Positions 54,209-63,985 of a stretch of DNA of 64,000 nucleotides are shown piece after piece (positions within the stretch are counted from its first letter, which is position 1; every line of letters starts with the position of its first letter). A program made the translations under genes and the position numbers. The stretch comes from a bacterium (GTDB lineage: Bacteria > Planctomycetota > Planctomycetia > Isosphaerales > Isosphaeraceae). The stretch is from contig WGMM01000009.1 in the NCBI GenBank assembly GCA_016125085.1, positions 62,001 to 126,000 on the forward strand, written 5' to 3'. The notes below the pieces were generated by a model, which saw only the letters and a program-made list of their open reading frames with translations, was not told the DNA's origin and made no database searches.

Positions 54209-54316
54209 TCAATTGATTTTGAAGCACCACCTCAGGGTGGAAGTGCCTGCCTCGCGGTCATCCCCAATGTCATCTCAAAACCTCTGAAAGACTACTACCT
54301 TTTAAGGGAAAGGCTC

Positions 54317-54805
54317 ATGCCTCCAACGAAGTCTTCCGCATCAGTCAAACAAAGAAGCTATCGCGTCGAAGCACGGGAGCAGTCGGGCGAGCCTCGGAAG
54401 GCCGCTACGGCGAGACGGCCCGTCGCGAAAAAGCGTGCGACCACGAGCAAAGTGGCTGCCGCCAAATCGACACCGGCACGAAACGGTGCTGCGAAACAGT
54501 CGTCGAGCAAAGCGTCTTATACGCTTGCGGGTGTCAAACGGGCTTCGGTCTTGCTCAAGCAGGTTTCCGATGCCACACGGCTTCAGATCCTTCTGCTGCT
54601 CTCCGATGCGGAGCACAATGTCGGCGCGATCTGCAACGAACTCGGCGGCCAAAGCCAGCCGGCCGTAAGTCATCACCTGGCGAAACTTCGTGACGGAAGG
54701 CTGATCGAGCCTCGTCGTGAAGGCAAAAATAACGTCTATATGTTGACGGAAGAAGGGCGTCTCCTCGCGCACACGGTCAAATCCCTGACCTGGCTGAAAG
54801 CCTGA
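54317..54805 (+). CDS. ArsR-family transcriptional regulator with basic N-terminal extension
   Basis: A 162-residue protein. The C-terminal ~95 residues are an ArsR-type winged helix: LKQVSDATRLQILLLLSDAE, then QSQPAVSHHLAKLRDGRLI as the recognition helix and NNVYMLTEEGR as the wing. The N-terminal ~70 residues are Ala/Lys/Arg/Ser-rich and disordered, similar to histone H1-like tails, and could bind DNA non-specifically. No metal-binding Cys pair such as CVC is present; the inducer is unknown. AAGGGA lies before the ATG. A promoter with an overlapping dyad is located upstream, suggesting autorepression. Confidence 0.85.
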   Translation: MPPTKSSASVKQRSYRVEAREQSGEPRKAATARRPVAKKRATTSKVAAAKSTPARNGAAKQSSSKASYTLAGVKRASVLLKQVSDATRLQILLLLSDAEHNVGAICNELGGQSQPAVSHHLAKLRDGRLIEPRREGKNNVYMLTEEGRLLAHTVKSLTWLKA

Positions 54806-54944
54806 TCGTAATCTCTGATCGCTGATACGCTCGATTTTCCGAACGCCCCCGGATACATTGGTTGAAGGGGGTGATTTTATCGCTCCGATCAGATTTCGGA
54901 CGCGCGGTCACAGCGTGTCAAGCTGCGGGATGGATACCGATTCG

Positions 54945-56093
54945 ATGTCGAAAAAAAAAGTCCGGGTCGAATTTCGGAAAAACCGGCAGAAAAGAAAACG
55001 TGTGAAAGACATCACACGAGGTTTTCATGATGACCCCGCCGCTTCGGCCGACCTGACATCTTCGGAGCGAGTTCGAGCCAAAGGCGATCTTTCACGATAT
55101 CGAACGATCGTTCGCGCTTCTGCTGCGAATCAATCCGACGACACATTCGGACCAGTCGGCCCCGATACGGATCTGGATCAGTGCCTGCTCGGCACGATCC
55201 TGCGAGTCGAAGGACTGAACAACACCGTACTCTCCGACGACGGGAAGCGATTTCGATGTCAGGTTCGACGGATCCTCAAGACTTTGTCGATCGATCAAAG
55301 GCATCCTGTCGCGGTCGGCGACCGCGTTCGCATCAGGCCCGAGAACGATGAAACAGGATGGATCGAAAGAATCGAACCACGTCGTTCGGCCCTGATGCGC
55401 GGGTATCGACGCAGAGGCCATCTGATCGCCGCGAACATTGACCAGATTCTCATCGTCAGCGGCTTCGAAGAACCAGGAATCAAGCCGGCTCTTATCGATC
55501 GATATCTCGTTGCGGCTCAACGCGGTGGTGTCCGGCCCGTGCTCGTTTTCAACAAGTCCGATCTTGTCGATCTCGCTGCGGCGCAATGGGTTCTGGGGCT
55601 TTACGCTCAGCTCGGATACGAGACCATTCTGACCAGTGCAAGGACGGGGCAGGGACTCGAGCGGCTCAGGAAACTCATACGCAAAGGGATCACGGCCTTT
55701 TCCGGTCAATCCGGGGTCGGTAAAAGCTCCTTGCTCAATGCGATCGAGCCCGGTTTGAATCTCAAGGTAGGCGAAGTTTCATCCTGGACTTCGAAAGGCA
55801 AACACACCACGACGACGGCCGAACTCATCGAACTTGAGTGCGGAAGCCTGGTGATCGACACCCCGGGGCTTCGTCAGTTCGAACTCTGGGAGATTCCGCC
55901 TCGAGAGATCGAGGGGGGCTTCCTCGAGTTTCACCCTTTCGTTCCGCAATGTAAGTTTCCGGACTGTACGCATCGTACGGAGCAGGGATGTGCCGTTCGC
56001 TCGGCAGTCGTCGAAGGCCTCGTCACGGAGTGTCGCTACGAGTCCTATACGAAAATGCTCGAACAGGAAAAAGACAAGCTCGAAAACGAGTGA
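54945..56093 (+). CDS. rsgA: Ribosome small-subunit-dependent GTPase A
   Basis: A 382-residue circularly permuted GTPase that assists late 30S maturation. G4 (NKSD, 203-206) precedes G1 (GQSGVGKS, 254-261) and G3 (DTPG, 305-308), the permuted order. An OB domain precedes these. The C-terminal zinc site is CKFPDCTHRTEQGC. The N terminus MSKKKVRVEFRKNRQKRKR is a basic extension before the OB fold. Another ATG 15 nt upstream is possible. Confidence 0.95.
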   Translation: MSKKKVRVEFRKNRQKRKRVKDITRGFHDDPAASADLTSSERVRAKGDLSRYRTIVRASAANQSDDTFGPVGPDTDLDQCLLGTILRVEGLNNTVLSDDGKRFRCQVRRILKTLSIDQRHPVAVGDRVRIRPENDETGWIERIEPRRSALMRGYRRRGHLIAANIDQILIVSGFEEPGIKPALIDRYLVAAQRGGVRPVLVFNKSDLVDLAAAQWVLGLYAQLGYETILTSARTGQGLERLRKLIRKGITAFSGQSGVGKSSLLNAIEPGLNLKVGEVSSWTSKGKHTTTTAELIELECGSLVIDTPGLRQFELWEIPPREIEGGFLEFHPFVPQCKFPDCTHRTEQGCAVRSAVVEGLVTECRYESYTKMLEQEKDKLENE

Positions 56094-56243
56094 GAACGCT
56101 GAGTTCCTTCACTTATCTGTCCGGATTCGGATCGTCAATATTCAGGTGAACATTCGCGAAGTGAGTTGCCCCTGACGTGTGTCGTCCCGGCGAACAGGGA
56201 TGGCACCCGGATCGGCCTTTTCGCATCTGAAGCCTAAAAGAAA

Positions 56244-56269
56244 CAGGAATCTCGTTGTCGAGATTCCTG
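56244..56269 (-). terminator. Intrinsic terminator of the PEP-CTERM gene
   Basis: A perfect 11-bp stem, CAGGAATCTCG / CGAGATTCCTG, with a 4-nt loop. On the minus strand it is followed by TTTCTTTTAGG, so it ends the gene whose stop lies 70 nt away. Confidence 0.85.
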
Positions 56270-56338
56270 CCGGAAGATCAGGTTAGGTCGGAAATCAGGC
56301 ATACCCAAACAGGAAATTGCCAGAATTCCAGAGCCGGA

Positions 56339-57061
56339 TCAAGAATTGACTTCGGATTTCACGCCCTGCCTGCGGCGACCGTAGAAGCCGAGCATCCCGG
56401 CGGAAATCGCGGCCAATGCATAAGTGGACGGTTCGGGAACCGGAACCGTTGTGATCTCGAACTGATTCGGCAGAGAGGAAACACCCGTCCATGAACCTGG
56501 CAGACCAGTCGTGGAATTCGCCGCGAACGGATTGATCGCGACATTCGTCCCGACGACGTTGCTTGCGGTGTTATAGTTCAGCCAGTTGACCTTCTGAGCC
56601 GGTGTCGACATGAAGACGACCCAGTAGGAGGTGTTCGCGGCAAGCACGATGCTGTTCGTCGCGTTGAACCGGACATCCTGATAGGTCAGAGAACCTGAGC
56701 CGTTCGGATTCGACACGGAGATGTTTCCGGTGAAAATCGCATTCGGCACGAGGGTGTTCGGACGCCGCGAAGAAACGATGTTGTTCGCCGTGCTGGTGTA
56801 GATGTACACTTGTGCGTTCGTGATCGAAGCACCCGATTCGTTCTGGAGTCGAAGGGTGATCGACGCGATCGGATCCGCTGTTCCTACGAATGCTGTCGTA
56901 CGGAACATCGTGGACATATACTGATTGTTAGAAGGCGAATAAGAAGTCTTGCCGGTGGGTGTGTTGGACAGATTGCTGACGTCAATCGTCACAGCGTAGG
57001 TGGCGCTTTGGAAAAACGCCAGCGTCGCTAACGCGATTGCGCTGAGCCTGCTGATCCTCAT
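56339..57061 (-). CDS. PEP-CTERM protein, choice-of-anchor type
   Basis: A 240-residue secreted protein. Signal peptide MRISRLSAIALATLAFFQSA, a beta-sandwich of ~190 residues (MSTMFRTTAFVGTADPIASI, then ITLRLQNESGA), and a sorting signal VPEPSTYALAAISAGML with GFYGRRR at the end. The layout is that of choice-of-anchor domains coupled to PEP-CTERM. GGGAG lies 7 nt before the chosen ATG. It ends in a clear terminator and is monocistronic. Confidence 0.85.
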   Translation of the reverse strand: MRISRLSAIALATLAFFQSATYAVTIDVSNLSNTPTGKTSYSPSNNQYMSTMFRTTAFVGTADPIASITLRLQNESGASITNAQVYIYTSTANNIVSSRRPNTLVPNAIFTGNISVSNPNGSGSLTYQDVRFNATNSIVLAANTSYWVVFMSTPAQKVNWLNYNTASNVVGTNVAINPFAANSTTGLPGSWTGVSSLPNQFEITTVPVPEPSTYALAAISAGMLGFYGRRRQGVKSEVNS

Positions 57062-57829
57062 TGGAGTCTCCCGCATGGGTGAATGACCACTGAATAATCT
57101 CGATCGGTGTTAAGAACTCGCCTACGATCATTTCGCAGACAAAGTCTATTCACAGGCCTTGAATGATAATTCGGAACGTTCCAGCCCGCAAACGAAAATA
57201 TCGGAAAATTTCTCAAGATCCGATCGTACGAAACCGAGTGTGTATAATTTCTCAGGCTGTCTATGCCATAATCTGCGAATCGATGGCGAATTCGATGGTA
57301 ATCATATAAGCGATCGATTCGCTGCTTCCGTCCCTCGCAGAAAGGTGCGGGACTTCGTTCGATCCTGCTCGAGTCATGCGGTCAGGCGTATTGCAAGTAC
57401 ATGCCTGAAAGGTGGATGCGGTTTGTTGTGATGCGGTTCTCCGTGCGGCTGAGTGACGTCTGTTGTGCCATGGTCAACGTGATGATCCCGGCGATCTTTC
57501 ATGGATTCATGTGAAGCGATTCGCAAAAGGGAGTTCTTCCATTTATGGCAGTACATGCTTTTTCGGCACGATTAAGTGTTCCATTCGCCACGTCGATATT
57601 TCGCAACGTTCTCTCGCTGGGTCGCTTGGTGAACCGATTGAGGGTATCGGCCCGATGATCGGCGAACCCGCGCCAGCGTTTCATGGGTTGCTAGGAAATC
57701 GATTCCGACCATAGAATGCAGTCAGAGGCTACCGAATCGCAGAAACCTCTTCCGGGAAGAGAATTCGTTCTATCTCCGCCTGAACATCCGCTAAGACATC
57801 AAGAGAACGCACTGTCGCCAGAGATTTCC
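57062..57829. other. Long non-coding gap
   Basis: At about 768 nt this is the longest gap in the window. Only short chance frames cross it, without ribosome binding sites. It is AT-rich for this genome. A TATAAT at 57243-57248 has no adequate -35. It could hold a small RNA, but nothing resembles a known class. Confidence 0.5.
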
Positions 57830-58834
57830 ATGAGTCGAAGATTCGTCAATGAGTTGAATAACGGTGACAACGTAGACGACGTGTTTCTGGTCGTTCAGAA
57901 GCAGACCCGGGCCAACCGGCAGGGAAATCATTATCTGTTTCTCGAGCTGAGGGATCGCACCGGTTCGATCGACGCGAGACTCTGGAACGTGCCGGAAAAC
58001 ACACCTTTCGGTTTCGCTGAGGGGGATTACGTTCGAGCCCGTGGCAAGGTTCAGCTCTTTCAGGGCGCCTTGCAGATGATCATGACTCATGTCGAGCATC
58101 ATACTGGTCAGGGCGTTGACGCAGCCGATTTCATCCCCCAGTCTCTGGTCAATCCGGTTCTGCTCCTCAAACAATTACGGGAACAGATCTTCCGGATCGA
58201 AAACGTTCATCTCAAAGCGCTCTGCGACACGTTGCTGATGGACGATGCTCTCGTCACGAAGCTCATGGCGGCACCTGCCGGAATCAAGAACCACCATGCC
58301 TATCATGGTGGCCTGCTTGAACATATCGTCACGCTCATGCAGGTTTCGCAGGCCATCATTCCGTTCTATCCGATCCTGGACCACGACCTGGTCATGGTCG
58401 GAATCCTGCTTCATGACCTCGGCAAGGTGGATGAACTGGCCTACGACAGGGCCTATTCCTACACCGACGAAGGCCAGCTTATCGGTCACCTCGTGATGGG
58501 TGTCGAATTGCTGAGCGCCAAAATCGGCGAGGCGGAAAAACTCACGGACGAGCCGTTCCCGCGTGAACTTGCGTTGCGGCTAAAGCACATGATCGTCAGC
58601 CATCACGGCTCACTCGAATTCGGTTCGCCGAAATTGCCGATGACGCCGGAAGCACTGTTTCTGCACCACATCGACAATCTCGATGCCAAGATTCATGCCA
58701 TCACGAAAGAACTCGAGGATCATCCGCACCGAGACAGCACATGGACACCCTATCAGAACAGCCTGAACCGAAGGCTCTTCAAAGGTGCGGGCGCGAAGGC
58801 CCTGGGATATCCCGATCAAGATTCGGATGCCTGA
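57830..58834 (+). CDS. YhaM-type 3'-5' exoribonuclease (OB fold plus HD domain)
   Basis: A 334-residue protein matching Bacillus YhaM, a 3'-5' exonuclease for RNA and DNA. The N-terminal OB domain has FLELRDRTGSIDARLW and DYVRARGKVQLFQG. The HD domain has KNHHAYHGGLLEHIV, LLHDLGKVDEL (the HD pair), MIVSHHGSLEFGSPK and HHIDNLDAKIHAI. The first of these also gives metal ligands. The internal ATG is preferred since the family starts close to the OB fold. RNase R follows 146 nt later. Confidence 0.88.
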   Translation: MSRRFVNELNNGDNVDDVFLVVQKQTRANRQGNHYLFLELRDRTGSIDARLWNVPENTPFGFAEGDYVRARGKVQLFQGALQMIMTHVEHHTGQGVDAADFIPQSLVNPVLLLKQLREQIFRIENVHLKALCDTLLMDDALVTKLMAAPAGIKNHHAYHGGLLEHIVTLMQVSQAIIPFYPILDHDLVMVGILLHDLGKVDELAYDRAYSYTDEGQLIGHLVMGVELLSAKIGEAEKLTDEPFPRELALRLKHMIVSHHGSLEFGSPKLPMTPEALFLHHIDNLDAKIHAITKELEDHPHRDSTWTPYQNSLNRRLFKGAGAKALGYPDQDSDA

Positions 58835-58979
58835 TTCTTGTTCTAGCGCAAACGTCGAATGAATCCGCGGTTCCCTGAAAGCATCCAGGCGCGATCCCGT
58901 ATCATTCGAGAAGACTTTACCGGCGAATTCCGCCGAACCCTACGAACAGGACATTCGCCGACAAGGCGATTTTTCGATC

Positions 58980-61508
58980 ATGACCGAATACGACCCGGAT
59001 TCCGAATCAGACGACACGACCGGGAATTCCGGGCCATCGGAGCACGAATCCTCCGACGAATCTCATCCGGTCGAGACCGGGTCCGAGGAGTTGCCGAATC
59101 TCTGGCCCCGTGTCCGTGCCGTTCTGAAGTCCAATACAGGTCAGGGTTTGACGGTCAAGGCTCTGGCTCGGCGACTCGAACTCGATTCCGATTCAGCGAT
59201 CACTCTTCGGCGGAACGTCAAGCATTGGCTCAAGGCAGGGCGTCTCGTCGCCGTCGGCAACAAAATGGTGGCTTTGCCATCCCGATTGCCTGAGAAGTCC
59301 ATTCAGGGCAAGCGATCCGAAAAGGGTGAGCCTCGTTCGGAGAATTTGATCCGGGGGATTTTCAAGCGACATCCCCGCGGGTTCGGCTTCGTCCGTCCAA
59401 TAGACAAACTAGGTTCCGGAACGAGAGCCTTCGACCTGTTTTTGCCTCCCGACGAAGCCGGAGATGCCGCCACGGGCGACGAGGTGCTCGTGCGCAGGAT
59501 CTCGACCCGCCGAGCTGGCCGACCCGCCGCGGCCGGAGGCGAGTCGACCGAAGCCAGGCTTATCAAGATTCTCAAGCGATCAGCCGGTCAGTTCGTCGGA
59601 ACCTATTACGAGGAAAGAGGGAAGAGCTGGGTTCGGATAGACGGTGGCCAGTTCGCGGATCCGCTGGAACTGGGCGATCCTGGTGCCAAGCGGGTAAGTG
59701 AAGGCGACAAGATCGCCGTCGAGATCGTTCGCTACCCATCATCCGAGCGTCGGGGATCCGCCGTCATCGTCGCTGTCCTTGGGCGGCATGGCGAGCCGGG
59801 GGTGGAAACCCGGATGATCTTGCATGCCTATGAACTCAATCCTGAGTTTCCGGAAGAAGTACAGGCCGAGTCACGTGCCCAGGCCAGGCTCTTCGAAGCG
59901 ACGTTGGTCGATGCGAAGTTTACAGGCCGTAAAGACTTCCGTGGCGAGACTACGGTCACGATCGACCCTGTGAATGCCCGCGATTTCGACGACGCCATCA
60001 GCCTCGATCGCAACGCTGAAGGGCACTGGCGATTGCTCGTTCATGTGGCCGATGTGTCCGCATTCGTCGAAATCGGCAGCGTTCTGGATGCCGAAGCACG
60101 CAGACGCGGAAATTCGGTGTATCTGCCCGATCTCGTCGTTCCCATGTTGCCGGAAGTGATTTCGAACAGTCTGGCGAGCCTCCAGTCCGGCGAACCACGT
60201 CTGGCCGTTACGGTCGAAATTCATTTCGCCCCGGACGGAGTCGTCACCTCCTCACAGTTGCACCGTTCGGTCATTCTTGTCGATCATCGCTTTACCTATG
60301 AGCAAGCTTATCAGGTGATGATGACTGCACCTGAATTGCCTTTGCAAGGGCAGGAGGTGAGTGACGATCTGCGCCGGTTGCTCGAACGCATGCATCAGCT
60401 TGCCATGATCTTGCGTGAACGCAGGTTCCGCCGTGGGGCGCTGGAGCTGAACCTGCCTGAGATCGCACTGACGCTTGATGATGAAGGCCATGCCAAGACC
60501 GCGCAGCTCGTGCCGCATGACGAAAGCCACCAGGTGATCGAAGAATTCATGCTCGCAGCGAACGAAGCGGTCGCCAGGCGTATCGGCGAAGCGGAATTGC
60601 CCTTCATCCGCCGCGCCCACCCCGATCCCGATCCCATCAAACTCAAAGACTTCGCCGTTTTCGCACAGGAGGTCGGCTTTCATATCGCGGACCCGGAAAG
60701 CCGGTTCGAGCTGCAGAAACTCTTGAAAGAGACGGACGGCAGGCCTGAACAGCATGCCATTCACTATGCCTTGTTGCGAAGCCTGAAGCAGGCGACTTAC
60801 ACGCCCGAGGAAATCGGTCACTACGCTCTTGCCAGCAAGGATTACTGCCATTTTACGAGTCCCATTCGCCGTTACCCCGACCTGGTCTCGCACCGACAGG
60901 TACTCGATCTTATTCGGGGAAAGCGGCCATTCTCGGACTTCGACGAATTGCTGGCTATTGGCGAAGAATGTACGCGAACCGAGCGCAGAGCCGCCGCGGC
61001 CGAACGGGAACTCGTCAAGCTCAAGATTCTGCTGCATCTTCAGGATCACGTCGGCGAGGTCTTCGATGCCATCATCACCGGAGTCGAAGAGTACGGATTC
61101 TTCGCTCAACTGGTGCAATGGCCGATCGATGGCCTGGTCCGGCTCGAACGCCTCAGCGCCGATTCGCTCTGGTATTACGAGGAAGCCAGCCGATCTCTGA
61201 TTGCGAAACGTGGCGGAAAGCGTTATCGCCTGGGTGATCGCGTCAATCTCAGGATCATTGACGTCGATGTCGAAGGCCGCGACCTTCATATGGCTCCGGC
61301 GGAATTCCCCTGGAATTCCTCGATGGTCGTTTCGAGAAGTCGTGTTCCCGTCGAAGGTGGCAGGCCCGGGGCCCGCAAGCCGGAGGGCTCGGAAGAAGCC
61401 CCGAGACGGAAACGCATCACCGGCGCGAGAGGCAAACCCGTTCCGCCACGCAGGGGGCCATCGCAGGGCCGTATTCGTGGCGGCAAAAAGTCGCGGAAAC
61501 GTCGTTGA
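58980..61508 (+). CDS. rnr: Ribonuclease R
   Basis: An 842-residue processive 3'-5' exoribonuclease. An N-terminal helical domain (about 35-100, TVKALARRLELDSDSAITLR) precedes cold-shock domains. The RNB catalytic domain has DARDFDDAI-type VNARDFDDAISLDRN near 331-345 (catalytic Asp cluster), and HFTSPIRRYPDLVSHR near 620-636. A C-terminal S1 domain at about 690-775 (GEVFDAIITGVEEYGFF) is followed by a Lys/Arg/Gly-rich tail. It is next to the YhaM gene on the same strand. Confidence 0.96.
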   Translation: MTEYDPDSESDDTTGNSGPSEHESSDESHPVETGSEELPNLWPRVRAVLKSNTGQGLTVKALARRLELDSDSAITLRRNVKHWLKAGRLVAVGNKMVALPSRLPEKSIQGKRSEKGEPRSENLIRGIFKRHPRGFGFVRPIDKLGSGTRAFDLFLPPDEAGDAATGDEVLVRRISTRRAGRPAAAGGESTEARLIKILKRSAGQFVGTYYEERGKSWVRIDGGQFADPLELGDPGAKRVSEGDKIAVEIVRYPSSERRGSAVIVAVLGRHGEPGVETRMILHAYELNPEFPEEVQAESRAQARLFEATLVDAKFTGRKDFRGETTVTIDPVNARDFDDAISLDRNAEGHWRLLVHVADVSAFVEIGSVLDAEARRRGNSVYLPDLVVPMLPEVISNSLASLQSGEPRLAVTVEIHFAPDGVVTSSQLHRSVILVDHRFTYEQAYQVMMTAPELPLQGQEVSDDLRRLLERMHQLAMILRERRFRRGALELNLPEIALTLDDEGHAKTAQLVPHDESHQVIEEFMLAANEAVARRIGEAELPFIRRAHPDPDPIKLKDFAVFAQEVGFHIADPESRFELQKLLKETDGRPEQHAIHYALLRSLKQATYTPEEIGHYALASKDYCHFTSPIRRYPDLVSHRQVLDLIRGKRPFSDFDELLAIGEECTRTERRAAAAERELVKLKILLHLQDHVGEVFDAIITGVEEYGFFAQLVQWPIDGLVRLERLSADSLWYYEEASRSLIAKRGGKRYRLGDRVNLRIIDVDVEGRDLHMAPAEFPWNSSMVVSRSRVPVEGGRPGARKPEGSEEAPRRKRITGARGKPVPPRRGPSQGRIRGGKKSRKRR

Positions 61509-61580
61509 GTCAGGCTTCGCCTTTCGGATGCATCGGGCATTCGAATCGCGTCAGCTTGCAATCACTAATTCGGTACGTTT

Positions 61581-62369
61581 TCAGGAAGCGTTTCCAGCGG
61601 TACGGCTGCGCCGCCTTGCCATGACGATCATCGACGCTGCAGCTGCGATGATGAGACTCGTGATACCTGTTTCCGGCACGGAGGTGACGAGCCGGATGGT
61701 GCCGATATCGACCGTCGCGGAGGCACTGGTCGTATTGTCACCTACGAAGAAATAATTCGAAAGCGTGTACGGTGCCGAGCCGAAGGCCGCGTAGCTGCGA
61801 GTTTGCCCGGACAGGATTTCGGCGTCGTTGGCGAAGAGATAATAACTCGAGTCCTTGATCAGGAGCCGATAATTCACGGCAGATGCGGTGGTGACAAAAT
61901 TCGTCGATTCGCCTTTGGTGAAAAGGGGATCGGATGTCTGGGCCCAGATCTGGTCCGTCCAGAACCCGATTTCGATCCCTTTGTTGTCTGAGCCGAGAAG
62001 GATCATGCTGGTCCCGGCACGATTCCCGGAAGAATGCGACTCCGCGATCATCTGCATCGACCAGTCGATGGCGAAGCCATCGGAGCTCGATAACGTCGGA
62101 AATGCAGCATTTTTGAACGTGTTCAGAACCGGGATCGTATTTGACCAACCGGCTTGGGCCGCAAGATCCGTCGTCAGCCTCGTCCCCGAAGTCCCGTCAA
62201 GTGTCTGTGTCGCGGTGCCAGCCGCACCATAGAAAAGCCAGGGCTGCGTTCCGGGGAGCGTGCCGAGAGAAGCGTCATAAAGCACATAGTCCAGAGCACA
62301 TACACGGCCCACTGCCCCGAAAGACCAGAGGCTCAGCAGAAGCAGGCTGATTCGACAGAAGCGATTCAT
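61581..62369 (-). CDS. PEP-CTERM-like exported protein with VPETG sorting signal
   Basis: A 262-residue exported protein. Signal peptide MNRFCRISLLLLSLWSFGA, a beta-sandwich of ~200 residues (VLYDASLGTLPGTQPW, later DGFAIDWSMQMIAESHSS). The C terminus VPETGITSLIIAAAASMIVM-type ends ARRRSR; the usual PEP is replaced by PET. It may be a variant exosortase signal. The ATG was selected for the signal peptide; an earlier frame start has no ribosome binding site. Function unknown. Confidence 0.75.
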   Translation of the reverse strand: MNRFCRISLLLLSLWSFGAVGRVCALDYVLYDASLGTLPGTQPWLFYGAAGTATQTLDGTSGTRLTTDLAAQAGWSNTIPVLNTFKNAAFPTLSSSDGFAIDWSMQMIAESHSSGNRAGTSMILLGSDNKGIEIGFWTDQIWAQTSDPLFTKGESTNFVTTASAVNYRLLIKDSSYYLFANDAEILSGQTRSYAAFGSAPYTLSNYFFVGDNTTSASATVDIGTIRLVTSVPETGITSLIIAAAASMIVMARRRSRTAGNAS

Positions 62370-62594
62370 GGAGTGTGCCCTGATAACGCCCGATTCGAAC
62401 GACACAATGAAATGGTTCATCGGTTCGATCAGCTTCCGGCTTGAGCCAATTCCTTTTCGCTTTATGAAGACTTAGGAATCAGAACCGCACAAACGGCCGC
62501 TTGCAGGTTCGATCACGAAAGAATGAATGGATTTGCATTTTCTTACGGGAAACGGACCATCGAAATTCGCATTTCGGCGAACTTTTCGAGCGGG

Positions 62595-63299
62595 TCAGAA
62601 CATCATGACATCGCGGAGGCGATCGTTTTCGGATCGGGCGATGTAAAACGCATCGGCAAGACGACTTTCGAGCAGCTTCAAAGCATCTTCTTCAGAAAGT
62701 TCCTGAAAATCGTCAGGCGTTATCGGCCTGGCGTATTCGACGAAAATCGGATAGCTGCCAGGCAGGATATGATTTCGCGGCCAGGCTTCGAAAGCACCTG
62801 AGATGCCAGCGCAAGCGATCGTCGCACTGGATTTTCGGGCGATATTCGCGACGCCGGACTTGATCGGCAGAAGATTGCCGTCCGAGGTCCTCGTTCCCTC
62901 AGGAAACATACCGACCATCGATTCATAGCGTAACCGGCGGAGAGTTTCCTTGATTCCGCTCGCTGCGCCACCGCCTCTCTGGATCGCAAATCCGCCGAGA
63001 TTGCGAATCAACCAGCCAAGGCCAGGAATGAACAAGCCGGATCGAGCCATGAAGTCGATATTGCGTGGCTGGGAAATACCGAGAACGATCACGTCGTAAT
63101 AACTGGCATGGTTAGCCATCAGCAAGGCTCTGCCCTGCATGGGGATACGGTTGCGGCCCCGTGCCCGGACACCGCAGACGACCACCATCGTGGTCAGCAG
63201 CATGGACCGGAAAGCCCAGTAAAGCCACTTCGAATACCAGGGTCTTTGATCGAACGGTGTATCGAAAATGCTTGTTTCGGGCATGGTTGCGTCGCTCAC
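62595..63299 (-). CDS. plsC: 1-acyl-sn-glycerol-3-phosphate acyltransferase (PlsC-like)
   Basis: A 234-residue membrane acyltransferase that makes phosphatidic acid. It has the catalytic NHASYYDV (HX4D) near 69-76 and the glycerol-phosphate-binding FPEGTRTSDG near 135-144. Hydrophobic segments at the N terminus anchor it. The start is GTG overlapping the cmk stop (GTGA), so the two are co-translated. A later ATG is possible. Confidence 0.9.
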   Translation of the reverse strand: MSDATMPETSIFDTPFDQRPWYSKWLYWAFRSMLLTTMVVVCGVRARGRNRIPMQGRALLMANHASYYDVIVLGISQPRNIDFMARSGLFIPGLGWLIRNLGGFAIQRGGGAASGIKETLRRLRYESMVGMFPEGTRTSDGNLLPIKSGVANIARKSSATIACAGISGAFEAWPRNHILPGSYPIFVEYARPITPDDFQELSEEDALKLLESRLADAFYIARSENDRLRDVMMF

Positions 63300-63985
63300 T
63301 CTCCAGTGATCGAAGTGAGGAGCGGGTGAATGACCCGAGTCATTTCGTCCAGAACCTCTTCGAGCGATTTCCCAGTCGAATCGATGAACCTCGCATCTTC
63401 GGCCGGAAGCATCGGTGCGATCGCCCTCGTCCGGTCTTCCTGGTCGCGACGTCTCTGGTCGGCAAGAATTTCCTCGTATTCGATGTCATGACCTTTAGCG
63501 ATCAATTCGCGAAATCGCCGCATGGCTCGTTCTTCGTCCGACGCTTCCAGGAAGAATTTGACGAGAGCGTCGGGGAAAACGATCGTGCCCTGGTCCCGTC
63601 CTTCCGTCACCAGATCGTGGAATTCGGCGGCCGCTCGCTGCCAGTGTACGAGCCTTTCCCGAACTCCCGGGTTACCTGCAGCGTAACGAGCCGCACGAGT
63701 CACGCGAGGCTCGCGAATCTCGGCGCTCACATCCCGGTCGCCGACGAAAACATGGCCGTCGACGAATCGGGGTTGGATTGTGTCCGTGATTTCGACAAGC
63801 ACATGGTCATTTTCAAGATCGGCTTCGGCTTCCAGCGCGACGAGAGTGACGACACGGTACATCGCCCCGGTGTCGAGAAACGACCATCCGAGCCGATGTG
63901 CGAGCTGGCGGGCAACTGTCGATTTCCCGGCACCGGCCGGGCCGTCGATCGTCACGACTTTTCGCTGCGTCATCGCTGTGTCCAT
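63296..63985 (-). CDS. cmk: Cytidylate kinase
   Basis: A 229-residue nucleoside monophosphate kinase that phosphorylates CMP and dCMP. The P-loop is DGPAGAGKSTVARQLA near 14-29, with WSFLDTGAMYR the CMP-binding element. EGRDQGTIVFPDALVKFFLE contains the lid-proximal region, and RRRDQEDRTRAIAPM is the Arg-rich lid part. The chosen ATG has GGGA 8 nt upstream; an internal ATG four codons later is an alternative. plsC is coupled downstream, as in many genomes. Confidence 0.95.
   Translation of the reverse strand: MDTAMTQRKVVTIDGPAGAGKSTVARQLAHRLGWSFLDTGAMYRVVTLVALEAEADLENDHVLVEITDTIQPRFVDGHVFVGDRDVSAEIREPRVTRAARYAAGNPGVRERLVHWQRAAAEFHDLVTEGRDQGTIVFPDALVKFFLEASDEERAMRRFRELIAKGHDIEYEEILADQRRRDQEDRTRAIAPMLPAEDARFIDSTGKSLEEVLDEMTRVIHPLLTSITGE

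Larger units (their letters stand above)
53770..54316. other. Leader region of the ArsR-type gene
   Basis: About 547 nt without a supported gene. It contains a 14-bp inverted repeat, a sigma-70-like promoter and an overlapping operator-like dyad, all listed separately. An AT-rich stretch with a run of A residues lies at about 54128-54138. Confidence 0.6.
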
